A stretch of 64,000 bases of DNA, from contig CALWMN010000002.1 of assembly GCA_944381935.1 (NCBI GenBank), forward strand, positions 1 to 64,000, given 5' to 3'. Positions 53,184 through 61,520 of the stretch are shown in pieces. The translations under genes were made by a program, and so were the position numbers. How positions within the stretch are numbered: the first letter of the stretch is position 1; each line of letters begins with the position of its first letter. The stretch comes from an uncultured Mediterraneibacter sp. GTDB lineage: Bacteria; Bacillota; Clostridia; Lachnospirales; Lachnospiraceae. The notes below the pieces were generated by a model. It was given only the letters and a program-made list of their open reading frames with translations. It ran no database searches and was not told where the DNA came from.

Positions 53184-55100
53184 ATGAGGATTACAGAACT
53201 GCTTGACAAAAGGAGCATTTCGCTTAATGGGGCACCGGCTTCCAAGAAAGAAGCACTGGACCAGATGATTGCGCTGATGGAAAAGAGCGGGAAAATCCGG
53301 GATGTGGAAGCGTACAGACAGGAGGTTTATGCGAGAGAGGAAGAGGGAACAACAGGAATAGGGGAAGGAATCGCAATCCCGCATGGGAAATGTGATGCAG
53401 TTGAAAAACCGGGACTGGCAGCAATGGTGATACGGGATGGTGTAGATTTCGATTCCCTGGACGGACAGCCGGTTCATCTGATCTTCCTGATAGCGGCGCC
53501 TGACACAAAGGATAATATTCATTTGGACGTACTTAGTAAACTTTCCATGCTTCTTATGGATGAAACATTTGTTGCGGATCTGAAGAAAGCAGAGACGGCA
53601 GAGGAATTTCTCAGGATTATCGACAGGTTTGATCAGGAAAAGCCGGGTCTGGATGAACAGTTTGCAGAGCAGACAGAGGCTTCCACGGATAAAAAAACGT
53701 GCAGGATACTTGCCGTAACCTCCTGCCCTACGGGGATTGCACATACATACATGGCAGCAGAAGGGATTGAGAAGGCGGCAAAAGCGGCGGGATGTTCGGT
53801 CAAAGTAGAAACAAGAGGGTCAGGCGGGGCAAAAAATGTACTGACAGACCAGGAAATCAAGGACGCTGACTGCATTATTATTGCGGCGGACGCAAAGGTG
53901 CCAATGGACCGTTTCCACGGAAAGCGGCTGATTGAATGTCGGGTTTCGGATGGTATCAGCAAGGCGGATCAGCTGGTTGAAAGAGCAATGAAGAAAGACG
54001 CACCGGTTTACCAGGCGGGAACCCCGGTATCCAGGAACAGCACAGTATCTTCAGGGGGAGCGGCACACAAAGTATACACACAGCTGATGAACGGAGTATC
54101 ACATATGCTGCCATTTGTTGTGGGAGGCGGTATTCTCATTGCCCTGGCATTTCTGATTGATGGATTTTCGGCAGATATCAATTCTCTTTCTGAGGAGGCA
54201 CGTGCCAATTTCGGAACGATTACCCCAGTTGCCGCTACGCTGAAAGGAATTGGCGATCTGGCGTTTGGCTTTATGCTTCCTATACTTGCGGGATATATTG
54301 CAATGAGTATTGGTGACAGGCCTGCGCTCGCTGTAGGTTTTGTAGGCGGGATGATTGCATCAAACGGAAAATCAGGATTTCTGGGAGCTCTTCTTGCAGG
54401 ATTTCTTGCGGGATATATCATTCTTCTGTTGAAAAAGGCATTTGCCAGGCTGCCGGAATCAATAGAAAAGATTGCCCCGGTGCTTCTGTACCCACTTTTT
54501 GGCATCCTGCTCATCGGCCTGATTATGAACTTTGCCGTAGAACCTCCGATTGGAGCGCTCAACACAGGACTCAACACGGCACTGACAAATATGGGCGGAA
54601 GCAGTAAGGTCCTTCTCGGGATCATTGTGGCAGGGATGATGTCAATCGACATGGGGGGACCATTCAACAAGGCGGCGTATGTATTTGGAACAGCGTCAAT
54701 TGCGGCAGGAAATTATGATATTATGGCAGCGGTCATGATCGGCGGAATGGTGCCACCCTGCGCGATTGCTCTCGCAACGCTTCTTTTCAGGAACAGATTT
54801 ACACAAGAAGAAAGGGAATCCGGTCCGGTGAACTTTATCATGGGCCTTGCATTTATCACGGAAGGAGCGATCCCGTTCGCGGCATCGGATCCGCTTCATG
54901 TGCTTCCGTCCTGTATTGTGGGAGCGGCAGTATCGGGGGCGCTCTCCATGATATTTGGATGTACGCTGATGGCTCCCCACGGAGGTATCTTTGTTTTCCC
55001 GGTAGTAGAACATCCGGGACTGTACCTTGTTGCCCTTATAGCCGGAACCGTGGTCGGGGCAGTACTGCTCGGCATACTTAAGAAAAAAGTGAGCGAATGA
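53184..55100 (+). CDS. fruA: PTS fructose transporter, EIIABC
   Basis: Membrane enzyme II that imports fructose and phosphorylates it to fructose-1-phosphate. About 638 residues in the order EIIA (1-150, active His67 in IAIPHGKCD), EIIB (about 172-270, active Cys181 in AVTSCPTGIAHTY) and EIIC (about 290-638, eight or more membrane segments with GGGILIALAFLIDG and GMVPPCAIALATLLF). The frame extends upstream into fruK, but GGGAGGAAAG fixes the ATG at 53184. All three domains are on one chain, as in B. subtilis FruA. Confidence 0.96.
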   Translation: MRITELLDKRSISLNGAPASKKEALDQMIALMEKSGKIRDVEAYRQEVYAREEEGTTGIGEGIAIPHGKCDAVEKPGLAAMVIRDGVDFDSLDGQPVHLIFLIAAPDTKDNIHLDVLSKLSMLLMDETFVADLKKAETAEEFLRIIDRFDQEKPGLDEQFAEQTEASTDKKTCRILAVTSCPTGIAHTYMAAEGIEKAAKAAGCSVKVETRGSGGAKNVLTDQEIKDADCIIIAADAKVPMDRFHGKRLIECRVSDGISKADQLVERAMKKDAPVYQAGTPVSRNSTVSSGGAAHKVYTQLMNGVSHMLPFVVGGGILIALAFLIDGFSADINSLSEEARANFGTITPVAATLKGIGDLAFGFMLPILAGYIAMSIGDRPALAVGFVGGMIASNGKSGFLGALLAGFLAGYIILLLKKAFARLPESIEKIAPVLLYPLFGILLIGLIMNFAVEPPIGALNTGLNTALTNMGGSSKVLLGIIVAGMMSIDMGGPFNKAAYVFGTASIAAGNYDIMAAVMIGGMVPPCAIALATLLFRNRFTQEERESGPVNFIMGLAFITEGAIPFAASDPLHVLPSCIVGAAVSGALSMIFGCTLMAPHGGIFVFPVVEHPGLYLVALIAGTVVGAVLLGILKKKVSE

Positions 55101-55184
55101 CGGGAAAACCGGGTAAGGGCACTTGCCGTCACTTCTGTTTCGTTGTAAAATATGGAGAAAGCAGGAGACGAGAGGGCAGTAGGG

Positions 55185-55937
55185 ATGTTGGCAGAAACAA
55201 GACAGGAAGAGATTCTACGGATGGTGGAGCAGAACGGAAGTGTGACTGTACAGCAGCTGACAGAATGTTTAGGCGCTTCTGAATCGACGGTACGGCGGGA
55301 TCTCAATGCCCTGCACAAAAAAGGAGCCCTGGTGAAAGTTTTTGGCGGGGCGGTGCAGGCAGAGACAAAGATCAGTATAAAAGAGGAGAAAGTTGCGCTG
55401 CGCAGAGAGCAGAATATGGAAGAGAAGCGGCGGATAGGAAAATACGCGGCGTCTCTGATAGAACCGGAAGATTTTGTGTATCTGGATGCAGGGACAACGA
55501 CAGGTTATATGATTCCCTTTCTACAGGAAAAGACTGCGGCGTTTGTGACAAACGCCGTGGCACATGCGCTCAGACTTTCAGAAAACGGGTTCCGGGTGAT
55601 CCTTATCGGCGGGGAATTGAAAGCGGCGACAGAAGCAATTGTAGGAAATGAGGCGTATGCCAGCCTTCAGAAATTTCATTTCACCAAAGGGTTCTGGGGG
55701 ACGAACGGAGCCAGTGAGACATTGGGTTTCACGACACCGGACATTAACGAGGCGATGATAAAGGGATGTGCCATGCGTCACACAAAGCAGAAATATGTCC
55801 TGTGTGACAACAGCAAATTCAGCCATACCAGTCCTGTGAGCTTCGGAGCCTTTTCGGAGGCTTATATTATCACAGACCGGATGCCTGATGGAATCCGGGA
55901 TTTGTCCCGTATTATTATTGCAGAAGAGGAAAAATGA
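55185..55937 (+). CDS. fruR: DeoR-family transcriptional repressor of the fru operon
   Basis: A DeoR-type regulator of about 250 residues: N-terminal winged helix (RQEEILRMVEQNGSVTVQQL and SESTVRRDLNAL) and a C-terminal effector domain with DAGTTTGYM and the GGELKAATEAIVG site for a sugar phosphate, probably fructose-1-phosphate. It lies last in the fru operon and probably autoregulates it. The frame opens at 55152; GAGAGG 9 nt before the ATG at 55185 and homology to DeoR starts favour 55185, but 55152 is possible. Confidence 0.9.
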   Translation: MLAETRQEEILRMVEQNGSVTVQQLTECLGASESTVRRDLNALHKKGALVKVFGGAVQAETKISIKEEKVALRREQNMEEKRRIGKYAASLIEPEDFVYLDAGTTTGYMIPFLQEKTAAFVTNAVAHALRLSENGFRVILIGGELKAATEAIVGNEAYASLQKFHFTKGFWGTNGASETLGFTTPDINEAMIKGCAMRHTKQKYVLCDNSKFSHTSPVSFGAFSEAYIITDRMPDGIRDLSRIIIAEEEK

Positions 55938-55942
55938 ATGGA

Positions 55943-55977
55943 AACCAGGCTTTTGATTTAGGGGGCCTGGTTTTTTT
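55943..55977 (+). terminator. terminator of the fru operon
   Basis: AACCAGGC (55943-55950) pairs with GCCTGGTT (55965-55972), followed by a T run to 55977. Confidence 0.9.
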
Positions 55978-56115
55978 AACGGCGACCGCCCACAATCCAG
56001 GAATGTGCCTTTTGGCACTTCCGGTGATTGATATGCGCCATAAGCCAGTATAACTATGGGATTATGATGTCAATTGAACAAAGGTGATAAAATTTCTCGG
56101 TAGATGTTGTTAGAA

Positions 56116-56145
56116 TTGACTAGCCAAAAAGGTGATTGCTATGAT
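56116..56145 (+). promoter_or_regulatory. promoter of the metal ATPase cluster
   Basis: TTGACT (56116-56121), 18 nt, TATGAT (56140-56145), 52 nt before the 26-residue gene. The rest of 55978-56197 is A/T-rich with no other clear signal. Confidence 0.55.
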
Positions 56146-56197
56146 GTGACAGTAGACAAATGTTTTACATACTATAAAAGAAGGAAGTGGTGCACGT

Positions 56198-56278
56198 ATG
56201 AAACAACACAGATTCTGGGCATGGGCGGCGGTCTTTTGCTTTGTCATGGTATTTTATACAGGCTACAAACACAAATAG
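56198..56278 (+). CDS. 26-residue membrane peptide
   Basis: A very short gene: MKQHRFWAWAAVFCFVMVF followed by YTGYKHK. It is one hydrophobic helix (about 6-20) between basic ends, so it should sit in the membrane with a short cytoplasmic or outer tail. AAGGAAG lies about 11 nt before the ATG. It is 12 nt ahead of the DUF6110 gene and belongs to the metal ATPase cluster. I recall similar peptides beside DUF6110 genes in Clostridia but know no function. Confidence 0.6.
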   Translation: MKQHRFWAWAAVFCFVMVFYTGYKHK

Positions 56279-56290
56279 GAGGGATTTATT

Positions 56291-56581
56291 ATGTTAGAAG
56301 TATCAACACTGAAAAAAATCGGGCTTTTCGCAGGGGGCGTCCTGTTCGGAACGGCAGGGGTCAAGGTCCTCTCAAGCAAGGATGCAAAGAAAGTATATAC
56401 GAACTGCACGGCAGCGGCATTAAGGGCCAGGGACTGTGTGATGAAGACTGCTACGATTATGCAGGAAAATGCAGAGGATATCCTTGCCGAAGCACAGCAG
56501 ATCAATGAAGCGAGAGCTGCAGAAGAAGCGGCGGCAGAAGAAGACGCAGGTGCGGATGCTGTCTCAGAGGAAACTGTATAA
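56291..56581 (+). CDS. DUF6110 family protein
   Basis: A 96-residue protein that I place in DUF6110 (seen beside metal-transporting P-type ATPases in Clostridia). The start MLEVSTLKKIGLFAGGVLFGTAG is a hydrophobic segment with a glycine-rich pattern, then a conserved SSKDAKKVYTNCTAAALRARDC stretch with two Cys and a C-terminal helix rich in Ala and Glu. It may be a small membrane partner or metal chaperone of the ATPase. AGGAGGGATTT gives the ribosome binding site. The ATPase gene starts 6 nt after its stop. Confidence 0.8.
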   Translation: MLEVSTLKKIGLFAGGVLFGTAGVKVLSSKDAKKVYTNCTAAALRARDCVMKTATIMQENAEDILAEAQQINEARAAEEAAAEEDAGADAVSEETV

Positions 56582-56587
56582 CAGGCT

Positions 56588-58684
56588 ATGAAGTTTATCA
56601 TTAAGCATGAGATCAGAGGCCGCCTCCGCATCCATGTCATCCAGGGCAGGATGTCGTATGAGGAGGCGGATACCCTCTCCTGGTTTCTGGAAAAGCAGGA
56701 ATATGTAACAGATGTCAAAGTATATGAGCGCACCGCAGATGCTGTTATCTGTTATGAGGGGGAGAGGAAACGGCTGATCCTGCTGTTGAAGGGATTCCGT
56801 TATGATAAGGTGGATGTGCCGGAGAATCTGTCTGCCAGCTCGGGCAGAAAGCTGAACTCCCAGTTCAGGGAGAAGCTGATCACAAAAGCGGTCCTGCATT
56901 ATGGCGGGAAGCTGTTTCTCCCATATCCGGTCCGGGCAGCCTACACAGTTATCCGGGCAGTCCGGTATATCCGCGAGGGGCTCCGGTGCCTGAGGCAGGG
57001 AAAGATTGAAGTGCCGCTCCTCGACGCAATGGCTATCAGTGTGTCGGTTTTAAGAGGGGATTTTAACACGGCAAGCTCCGTTATGTTCCTCCTCGGAGTC
57101 GGAGAGCTGTTAGAGGAATGGACACATAAGAAATCCGTGGGAGATCTCGCCCGCAGCATGTCGCTCAATATCAAGAAAGTGTGGCTTAAGCGCGGCGGGC
57201 AGGAAATTCTCGCGGAAGCTTCCACAGTTGTGCCGGGAGACACGGTCGTGGTCCATATGGGAAATGTGGTTCCCTTTGACGGCGAGGTGTCCGGCGGAGA
57301 AGGGATGGTGAATCAGGCGTCTCTTACCGGAGAGTCTCTCCCGGTGAGAAGAATACAGGGACAGTCGGTCTATGCGGGAACTGTCGTGGAAGAAGGGGAG
57401 CTTGAGATACTGGTCAGGGCAGTATCCGGTTCTACCAGGTTTGAAAAGATTGTCACCATGATTGAGGACTCAGAGAAACTGAAGTCTTCCCTTGAGAGTA
57501 AGGCAGAGCATCTTGCGGACAGACTGGTGCCCTATACACTGGCAGGGACAGGCCTTGTCTGGCTGCTGACCCGGAATATCACGAAAGCGCTGTCTGTGCT
57601 TATGGTTGACTTTTCCTGCGCACTTAAGCTTGCCATGCCGATCAGTGTACTCTCTGCTATCCGCGAGGCGGGAGACAGCGGTATCACGGTAAAGGGAGGA
57701 AAGTATCTGGAGGCTGTGGCAGAAGCCGATACGGTCGTATTTGACAAGACCGGCACGCTTACAAAGGCAAAGCCTACTGTAAAAGAAGTGATCGAATTTG
57801 GAGATTATCCGAAGGAAGAGGCACTGCGTATCGCGGCATGCCTGGAGGAGCATTTCCCACATTCTATGGCAAAAGCAGTAGTGGACGCCGCCAGGCGCCA
57901 GAACCTTTATCACGAGGAAATGCACTCCAAGGTGGAGTATGTGGTAGCGCACGGAATCTCGTCCTATATTGAGGACAAGAAGGTCATCATCGGGAGCAGC
58001 CATTTCGTATTTGAGGATGAAGGGTGCAGAGTGCGCCCGGAGTATCAGGAACGCTTTGACAGTCTTCCTACTGAATATTCCCATCTCTATCTTGCAATGG
58101 AGCAGGAGCTGATTGCCGTGATCTGTATTGAGGATCCGCTGCGGGAAGAAGCGGGAGATATGATACGCTCTCTGAGACAGGAAGGAATCTCAAAGATCGT
58201 TATGATGACCGGGGACAGCGAGCGCACAGCGGCGTCTGTCGCCAGGAGGATAGGCGTGGATGAGTATTACGCAGAGGTCCTGCCGGAGGATAAGGCGGGA
58301 TTCATTGAAAGGGAAAAAGCTGCAGGAAGAAAGGTCATCATGGTCGGTGACGGGATCAACGACTCGCCGGCCCTGTCTGCCTCAGATACAGGAATCGCGA
58401 TCAGCGACGGCGCTGAGATTGCCAGAGAGATTGCGGATATCACAATTGCAGCGGATGACCTGTGGGAGCTGGTCACGCTGAAACGCCTTGCAAACGCTAT
58501 GATGAAACGGATTCACAGAAATTACCTCTGTATCGTGGGGATTAATTCAGGACTGATCCTGCTGGGGGTTCTGGGGATTATCCAGCCGACGGCATCGGCA
58601 CTTTTTCACAATACATCTACTCTTATGATCAGCCTTCGCAGTATGGGAAATCTTCTGCCGGAGGAACAGGGAGAACAGGCATGA
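56588..58684 (+). CDS. P1B-type heavy-metal ATPase with atypical membrane metal motif
   Basis: A 698-residue heavy-metal-translocating P-type ATPase. The N-terminus (1-70) is a degenerate HMA-like fold without CXXC. Actuator TGES (247-250), the phosphorylation motif DKTGTLT (386-392) and GDGINDSPALS are intact. In the membrane helix where CPx is expected it has SCALKLAMP (343-351), with the Pro displaced, and the usual HP dipeptide of the N-domain reads HS (425-426). Few hydrophobic segments precede the actuator. So metal specificity is unclear; manganese, iron or zinc are all possible. Cotranscribed with DUF6110. Confidence 0.9.
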   Translation: MKFIIKHEIRGRLRIHVIQGRMSYEEADTLSWFLEKQEYVTDVKVYERTADAVICYEGERKRLILLLKGFRYDKVDVPENLSASSGRKLNSQFREKLITKAVLHYGGKLFLPYPVRAAYTVIRAVRYIREGLRCLRQGKIEVPLLDAMAISVSVLRGDFNTASSVMFLLGVGELLEEWTHKKSVGDLARSMSLNIKKVWLKRGGQEILAEASTVVPGDTVVVHMGNVVPFDGEVSGGEGMVNQASLTGESLPVRRIQGQSVYAGTVVEEGELEILVRAVSGSTRFEKIVTMIEDSEKLKSSLESKAEHLADRLVPYTLAGTGLVWLLTRNITKALSVLMVDFSCALKLAMPISVLSAIREAGDSGITVKGGKYLEAVAEADTVVFDKTGTLTKAKPTVKEVIEFGDYPKEEALRIAACLEEHFPHSMAKAVVDAARRQNLYHEEMHSKVEYVVAHGISSYIEDKKVIIGSSHFVFEDEGCRVRPEYQERFDSLPTEYSHLYLAMEQELIAVICIEDPLREEAGDMIRSLRQEGISKIVMMTGDSERTAASVARRIGVDEYYAEVLPEDKAGFIEREKAAGRKVIMVGDGINDSPALSASDTGIAISDGAEIAREIADITIAADDLWELVTLKRLANAMMKRIHRNYLCIVGINSGLILLGVLGIIQPTASALFHNTSTLMISLRSMGNLLPEEQGEQA

Positions 58685-58712
58685 CTGCTTCACAGCGGCC
58701 ATGCCTTTCCCG

Positions 58713-58755
58713 TTTCCGGAGTCCCTGTCCTTTCCGGAGTCCCTGTCCTTTCCGG
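58713..58755. repeat. short tandem repeat
   Basis: An 18-bp unit (TTTCCGGAGTCCCTGTCC) occurs twice in tandem (58713-58730, 58731-58748), followed by a partial TTTCCGG (58749-58755). It lies between the ATPase gene and the response regulator promoter. Confidence 0.85.
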
Positions 58756-58760
58756 TTGGC

Positions 58761-58774
58761 TTACAGTTTTGTAA
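58761..58774 (+). promoter_or_regulatory. BceR-type box, response regulator promoter
   Basis: TTACA-GTTT-TGTAA matches TNACA-N4-TGTAA, the consensus known for BceR-like regulators, with a further flanking C/G pair. A -10 TATAGT lies at 58803-58808. Confidence 0.62.
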
Positions 58775-58844
58775 GATGGCAGTAAACCGGACCGGAATAT
58801 GGTATAGTAGATATGCTGGAAAAGGTGTACAGGGAGGGATTTTT

Positions 58845-59537
58845 TTGAACAGACTGTTATTACTGGAAGACGATATAAGCCTGGTCGACGGACTGCAATA
58901 TTCTCTGGAGCGCAGCGGGTTTGCCCTGGATGTGGCCAGGACTCTTAAGGAGGCGAGAGGGAGACTGGGAGGCGGGCACCCTTATGACTTGTTGATCCTG
59001 GATGTGGCTTTGCCGGACGGGACGGGATTTGAGATCTGTGAAGAGGTCCGGGCGGCTGAGGATGAGGTGCCGATCCTCTTTCTCACTGCGGCGGATGAGG
59101 AGACGAGTATTATACGTGGACTGGACGGAGGTGGGGATGACTATCTCACGAAGCCTTTCCGTCTGGGAGAACTCTGCTCCAGGATACGTGCCCTTCTGCG
59201 GCGCAGCGCCTCAAAGGGAGGAGAGGAAGGGCGCCTTCGTTCTGGACCGGTCATGATCGACCAGATATCGGGCAGGGCGTTTCTGGACGGGGAAGCGCTG
59301 GAGCTGACCGGGGCGGAGTACCGCCTGCTGAGCTTATTCCTCCGAAGGGAAGGGCAGATCCTGACGAGAACCTATATTCTGGATGCTCTCTGGGATGGGA
59401 ACGGCAATTTTGTAGACGACAATACGCTTTCCGTCTATATCCGCCGTCTCAGGGAGAAAGTGGAGCCAGAGCCGTCGAGTCCGAGACATCTGCTGACAGT
59501 CCGGGGCATGGGATATCGATGGGAGGGAGAAGAATGA
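58845..59537 (+). CDS. OmpR-family response regulator, Bce type
   Basis: A 230-residue regulator: receiver domain with Asp53 in LLILDVALPDG, acidic pocket EDD (8-10) and Lys in YLTKPF, then an OmpR-type winged helix with LSVYIRRLREKVE. The start is TTG at 58845 with GGGAGGG 6 nt upstream; the frame stays open far upstream through a low-complexity Phe/Pro/Ser run that is not coding. Its stop overlaps the kinase ATG by 4 nt. It probably binds the BceR-type boxes here and before the ABC genes. Confidence 0.9.
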   Translation: MNRLLLLEDDISLVDGLQYSLERSGFALDVARTLKEARGRLGGGHPYDLLILDVALPDGTGFEICEEVRAAEDEVPILFLTAADEETSIIRGLDGGGDDYLTKPFRLGELCSRIRALLRRSASKGGEEGRLRSGPVMIDQISGRAFLDGEALELTGAEYRLLSLFLRREGQILTRTYILDALWDGNGNFVDDNTLSVYIRRLREKVEPEPSSPRHLLTVRGMGYRWEGEE

Positions 59538-60763
59538 ATCTTTTCAGTGACAGGCAGATACGCCGGTATGCGGTTTTCCTCGGGGTGTTCTGTCTGCTTT
59601 TACTCTGTATTCCCCTGGCGGTGAGCCTGATACAGGGAATGCAGATACGGGACCATCTTTTCACATGGGAGCAGGGGGTCGTCTCCTCCCTTGTGGAGCA
59701 GGGGGTGGAACCCCGGATCATTGTCACGGCGCTGAGAGGTACGGATATATCAGAAGAGGGGGCGGCGCTGCTTCGGATGTCAGGATACACGGAGGAAACT
59801 GCCCCCTGGCTGCTTGAGGTACCGGGACAGGCGATGGCAGGCACTGCCCTGACCCTAACTGAAATATGCCTCATCCTTGTCTTGCTGCTGGCAGGAGGAA
59901 GCTTCTTCTTTTTCAGGGAGAGGGAGAAGGCATGTGAGCGGGCAGGAAAGCTCATAGAGGCATACAGGGAAGGAGATTTCACGCAGCGGCTGTCACAGGG
60001 CGGGACAGGAGCCTTTGACAGGATGCTCGCCTCTGCGGACAGGCTGGCGACCGCCCTGAAAGCCAGAAGCGATACGGAGGAGAAAGCGAGGGCTTTTTTA
60101 AAAGATATGATATCGGATATTTCACATCAGCTTAAAACGCCTCTGGCAGCGCTTGATATGTATATGGAAATCATACAGGATGAGCCGGAAAATACCCATG
60201 TGGTTTCAGAATTTGCGGAGAAGTCCACACAGTCCCTTAGAAGAATGGAGAGGCTGGTCTATATGCTGCTGAAGGTGGCAAAGCTGGATGCAGGGAGCGT
60301 TACGTTTCACAAAAAACTGTGCAGCATAGCCTCCCTTGTTGAAGAGGCGGCGGAAGGGCTTACCGTACGGATCCGGGAGGAAGGAAAAGAGCTGAGAGTA
60401 GAAGGAGATGGAGGGGAGACGGTTTTCTGCGACGAAGAGTGGACGGCGGAGGCGCTCGGGAATCTGATCAAGAACGCGGTTGACCACACGGAGCCGGGCG
60501 GGATGATAACAGTAAGGTGGAAGAGATCTCCGGCAATGATCCGGATCGAGGTCTGGGATGACGGATGCGGGATCAGGGAAGAGGACATCCACCACATTTT
60601 CAAGAAGTTCTACCGAAGCCGCAATTCCTCTGACTCTCAGGGGGCGGGACTTGGGTTGCCTCTGGCAAAATCTGTTGCGGAAGGGCAGGGAGGCGTCCTC
60701 ACAGTGCAGAGCACGCCCGGGGAGGGGACAGTCTTTGCCATGTCCTTCCTTACGGAACTGTAA
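59534..60763 (+). CDS. sensor histidine kinase, Bce-associated
   Basis: A 409-residue kinase with membrane segments at about 12-33 and 108-127 and a short outer loop between them, a HAMP-like stretch, DHp with His198 in SDISHQLKTPLAAL, and a catalytic domain with NLIKNAVDHT, DDGCGI, FKKFYRS and GAGLGLPL. Unlike BceS it has a moderate extracytoplasmic domain of about 74 residues. AATG overlaps the regulator stop. The following ABC transporter could be the true sensor, as in Bce systems. Confidence 0.9.
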   Translation: MNLFSDRQIRRYAVFLGVFCLLLLCIPLAVSLIQGMQIRDHLFTWEQGVVSSLVEQGVEPRIIVTALRGTDISEEGAALLRMSGYTEETAPWLLEVPGQAMAGTALTLTEICLILVLLLAGGSFFFFREREKACERAGKLIEAYREGDFTQRLSQGGTGAFDRMLASADRLATALKARSDTEEKARAFLKDMISDISHQLKTPLAALDMYMEIIQDEPENTHVVSEFAEKSTQSLRRMERLVYMLLKVAKLDAGSVTFHKKLCSIASLVEEAAEGLTVRIREEGKELRVEGDGGETVFCDEEWTAEALGNLIKNAVDHTEPGGMITVRWKRSPAMIRIEVWDDGCGIREEDIHHIFKKFYRSRNSSDSQGAGLGLPLAKSVAEGQGGVLTVQSTPGEGTVFAMSFLTEL

Positions 60764-60795
60764 GAGAGAAGCCTCCGGGATTCACCGTACTGTAA
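60750..60795 (+). promoter_or_regulatory. tandem BceR-type boxes before the ABC genes
   Basis: TTACG-GAAC-TGTAA (60750-60763) and TCACC-GTAC-TGTAA (60782-60795) each differ from TNACA-N4-TGTAA at one position of the left half. The first overlaps the kinase stop. A -10 TATACT follows at 60807-60812. Confidence 0.6.
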
Positions 60796-60836
60796 GGAAA
60801 GGCTGGTATACTTTCTCCCAGAAAGGAGAGGAGACA

Positions 60837-61520
60837 ATGGACATTCTGAAAGTAGAACATCTGAGCAAAACATATGGGGACGGCGAGGCAAGAGTGGAAG
60901 CTTTAAAGGACGTTTCCTTTCAGCTCGAAAAGGGAGAATTTGTAGCCGTAGCAGGAGAGTCGGGATCAGGCAAGAGCACGCTCTTAAACTGTATCGGGGG
61001 GCTGGATACGCCGGATCGCGGAAAGGTCTGGCTGGACGGGGAAGATATCTTTTCCATGAAAGAAAAGAAGAGGACGATTTTCAGAAGAAGGAATATCGGA
61101 TTTATTTTCCAGTCTTTCCGGCTCGTGACAGAACTTAATGTAGAACAGAATATCGTGTTCCCGATGCTTCTGGATTACCAGAAGCCGGACCGGGCGAGGG
61201 TGGAGGAGATCCTGGAAGTGCTGGGGCTTGCGGACCGAAGAAAGCATCTCCCCGGACAGCTCTCAGGCGGGCAGCAGCAGAGGGTGGCAATCGGACGTGC
61301 CCTGGCCATGCGGCCTCAGATCATTCTTGCGGATGAACCGACAGGGAATCTCGATTCCGGGAACAGCCGGGATGTGATGGACCTTCTGATGAAAGCGTCC
61401 CGGTACTATCAGCAGACGATTCTCATGATCACCCACAATACTGCGCTCACATCCTCAGTGGACCGGGTGCTGCGCGTCAGGGACGGCGTGCTTACGGATC
61501 TGGGAGGTGTGCAGCCATGA
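60837..61520 (+). CDS. BceA-type ABC transporter ATPase
   Basis: A 227-residue ATPase of the LolD/MacB/BceA class. Walker A GESGSGKS (about 41-48), the Q-loop IFQSFRLV, signature LSGGQQQRVAIGRAL, Walker B IILADEPTGNLD and the switch His in ITHN. AGGAGAGGAG lies before the ATG at 60837. The stop overlaps the permease ATG by 4 nt. In Bce systems this pair senses and counters bacitracin or lantibiotic-type peptides; here the drug is unknown. Confidence 0.93.
   Translation: MDILKVEHLSKTYGDGEARVEALKDVSFQLEKGEFVAVAGESGSGKSTLLNCIGGLDTPDRGKVWLDGEDIFSMKEKKRTIFRRRNIGFIFQSFRLVTELNVEQNIVFPMLLDYQKPDRARVEEILEVLGLADRRKHLPGQLSGGQQQRVAIGRALAMRPQIILADEPTGNLDSGNSRDVMDLLMKASRYYQQTILMITHNTALTSSVDRVLRVRDGVLTDLGGVQP

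Noticed and set aside
56150-56166. A CopY-like box (ACA-N2-TGT) before the ATPase cluster
   Set aside because: Only the inner bases match the cop box; no CopY or CsoR gene is nearby.
56104-56508. A 134-residue frame overlapping the metal ATPase leader
   Set aside because: It has no ribosome binding site and overlaps the 26-residue gene and DUF6110, which are better supported.
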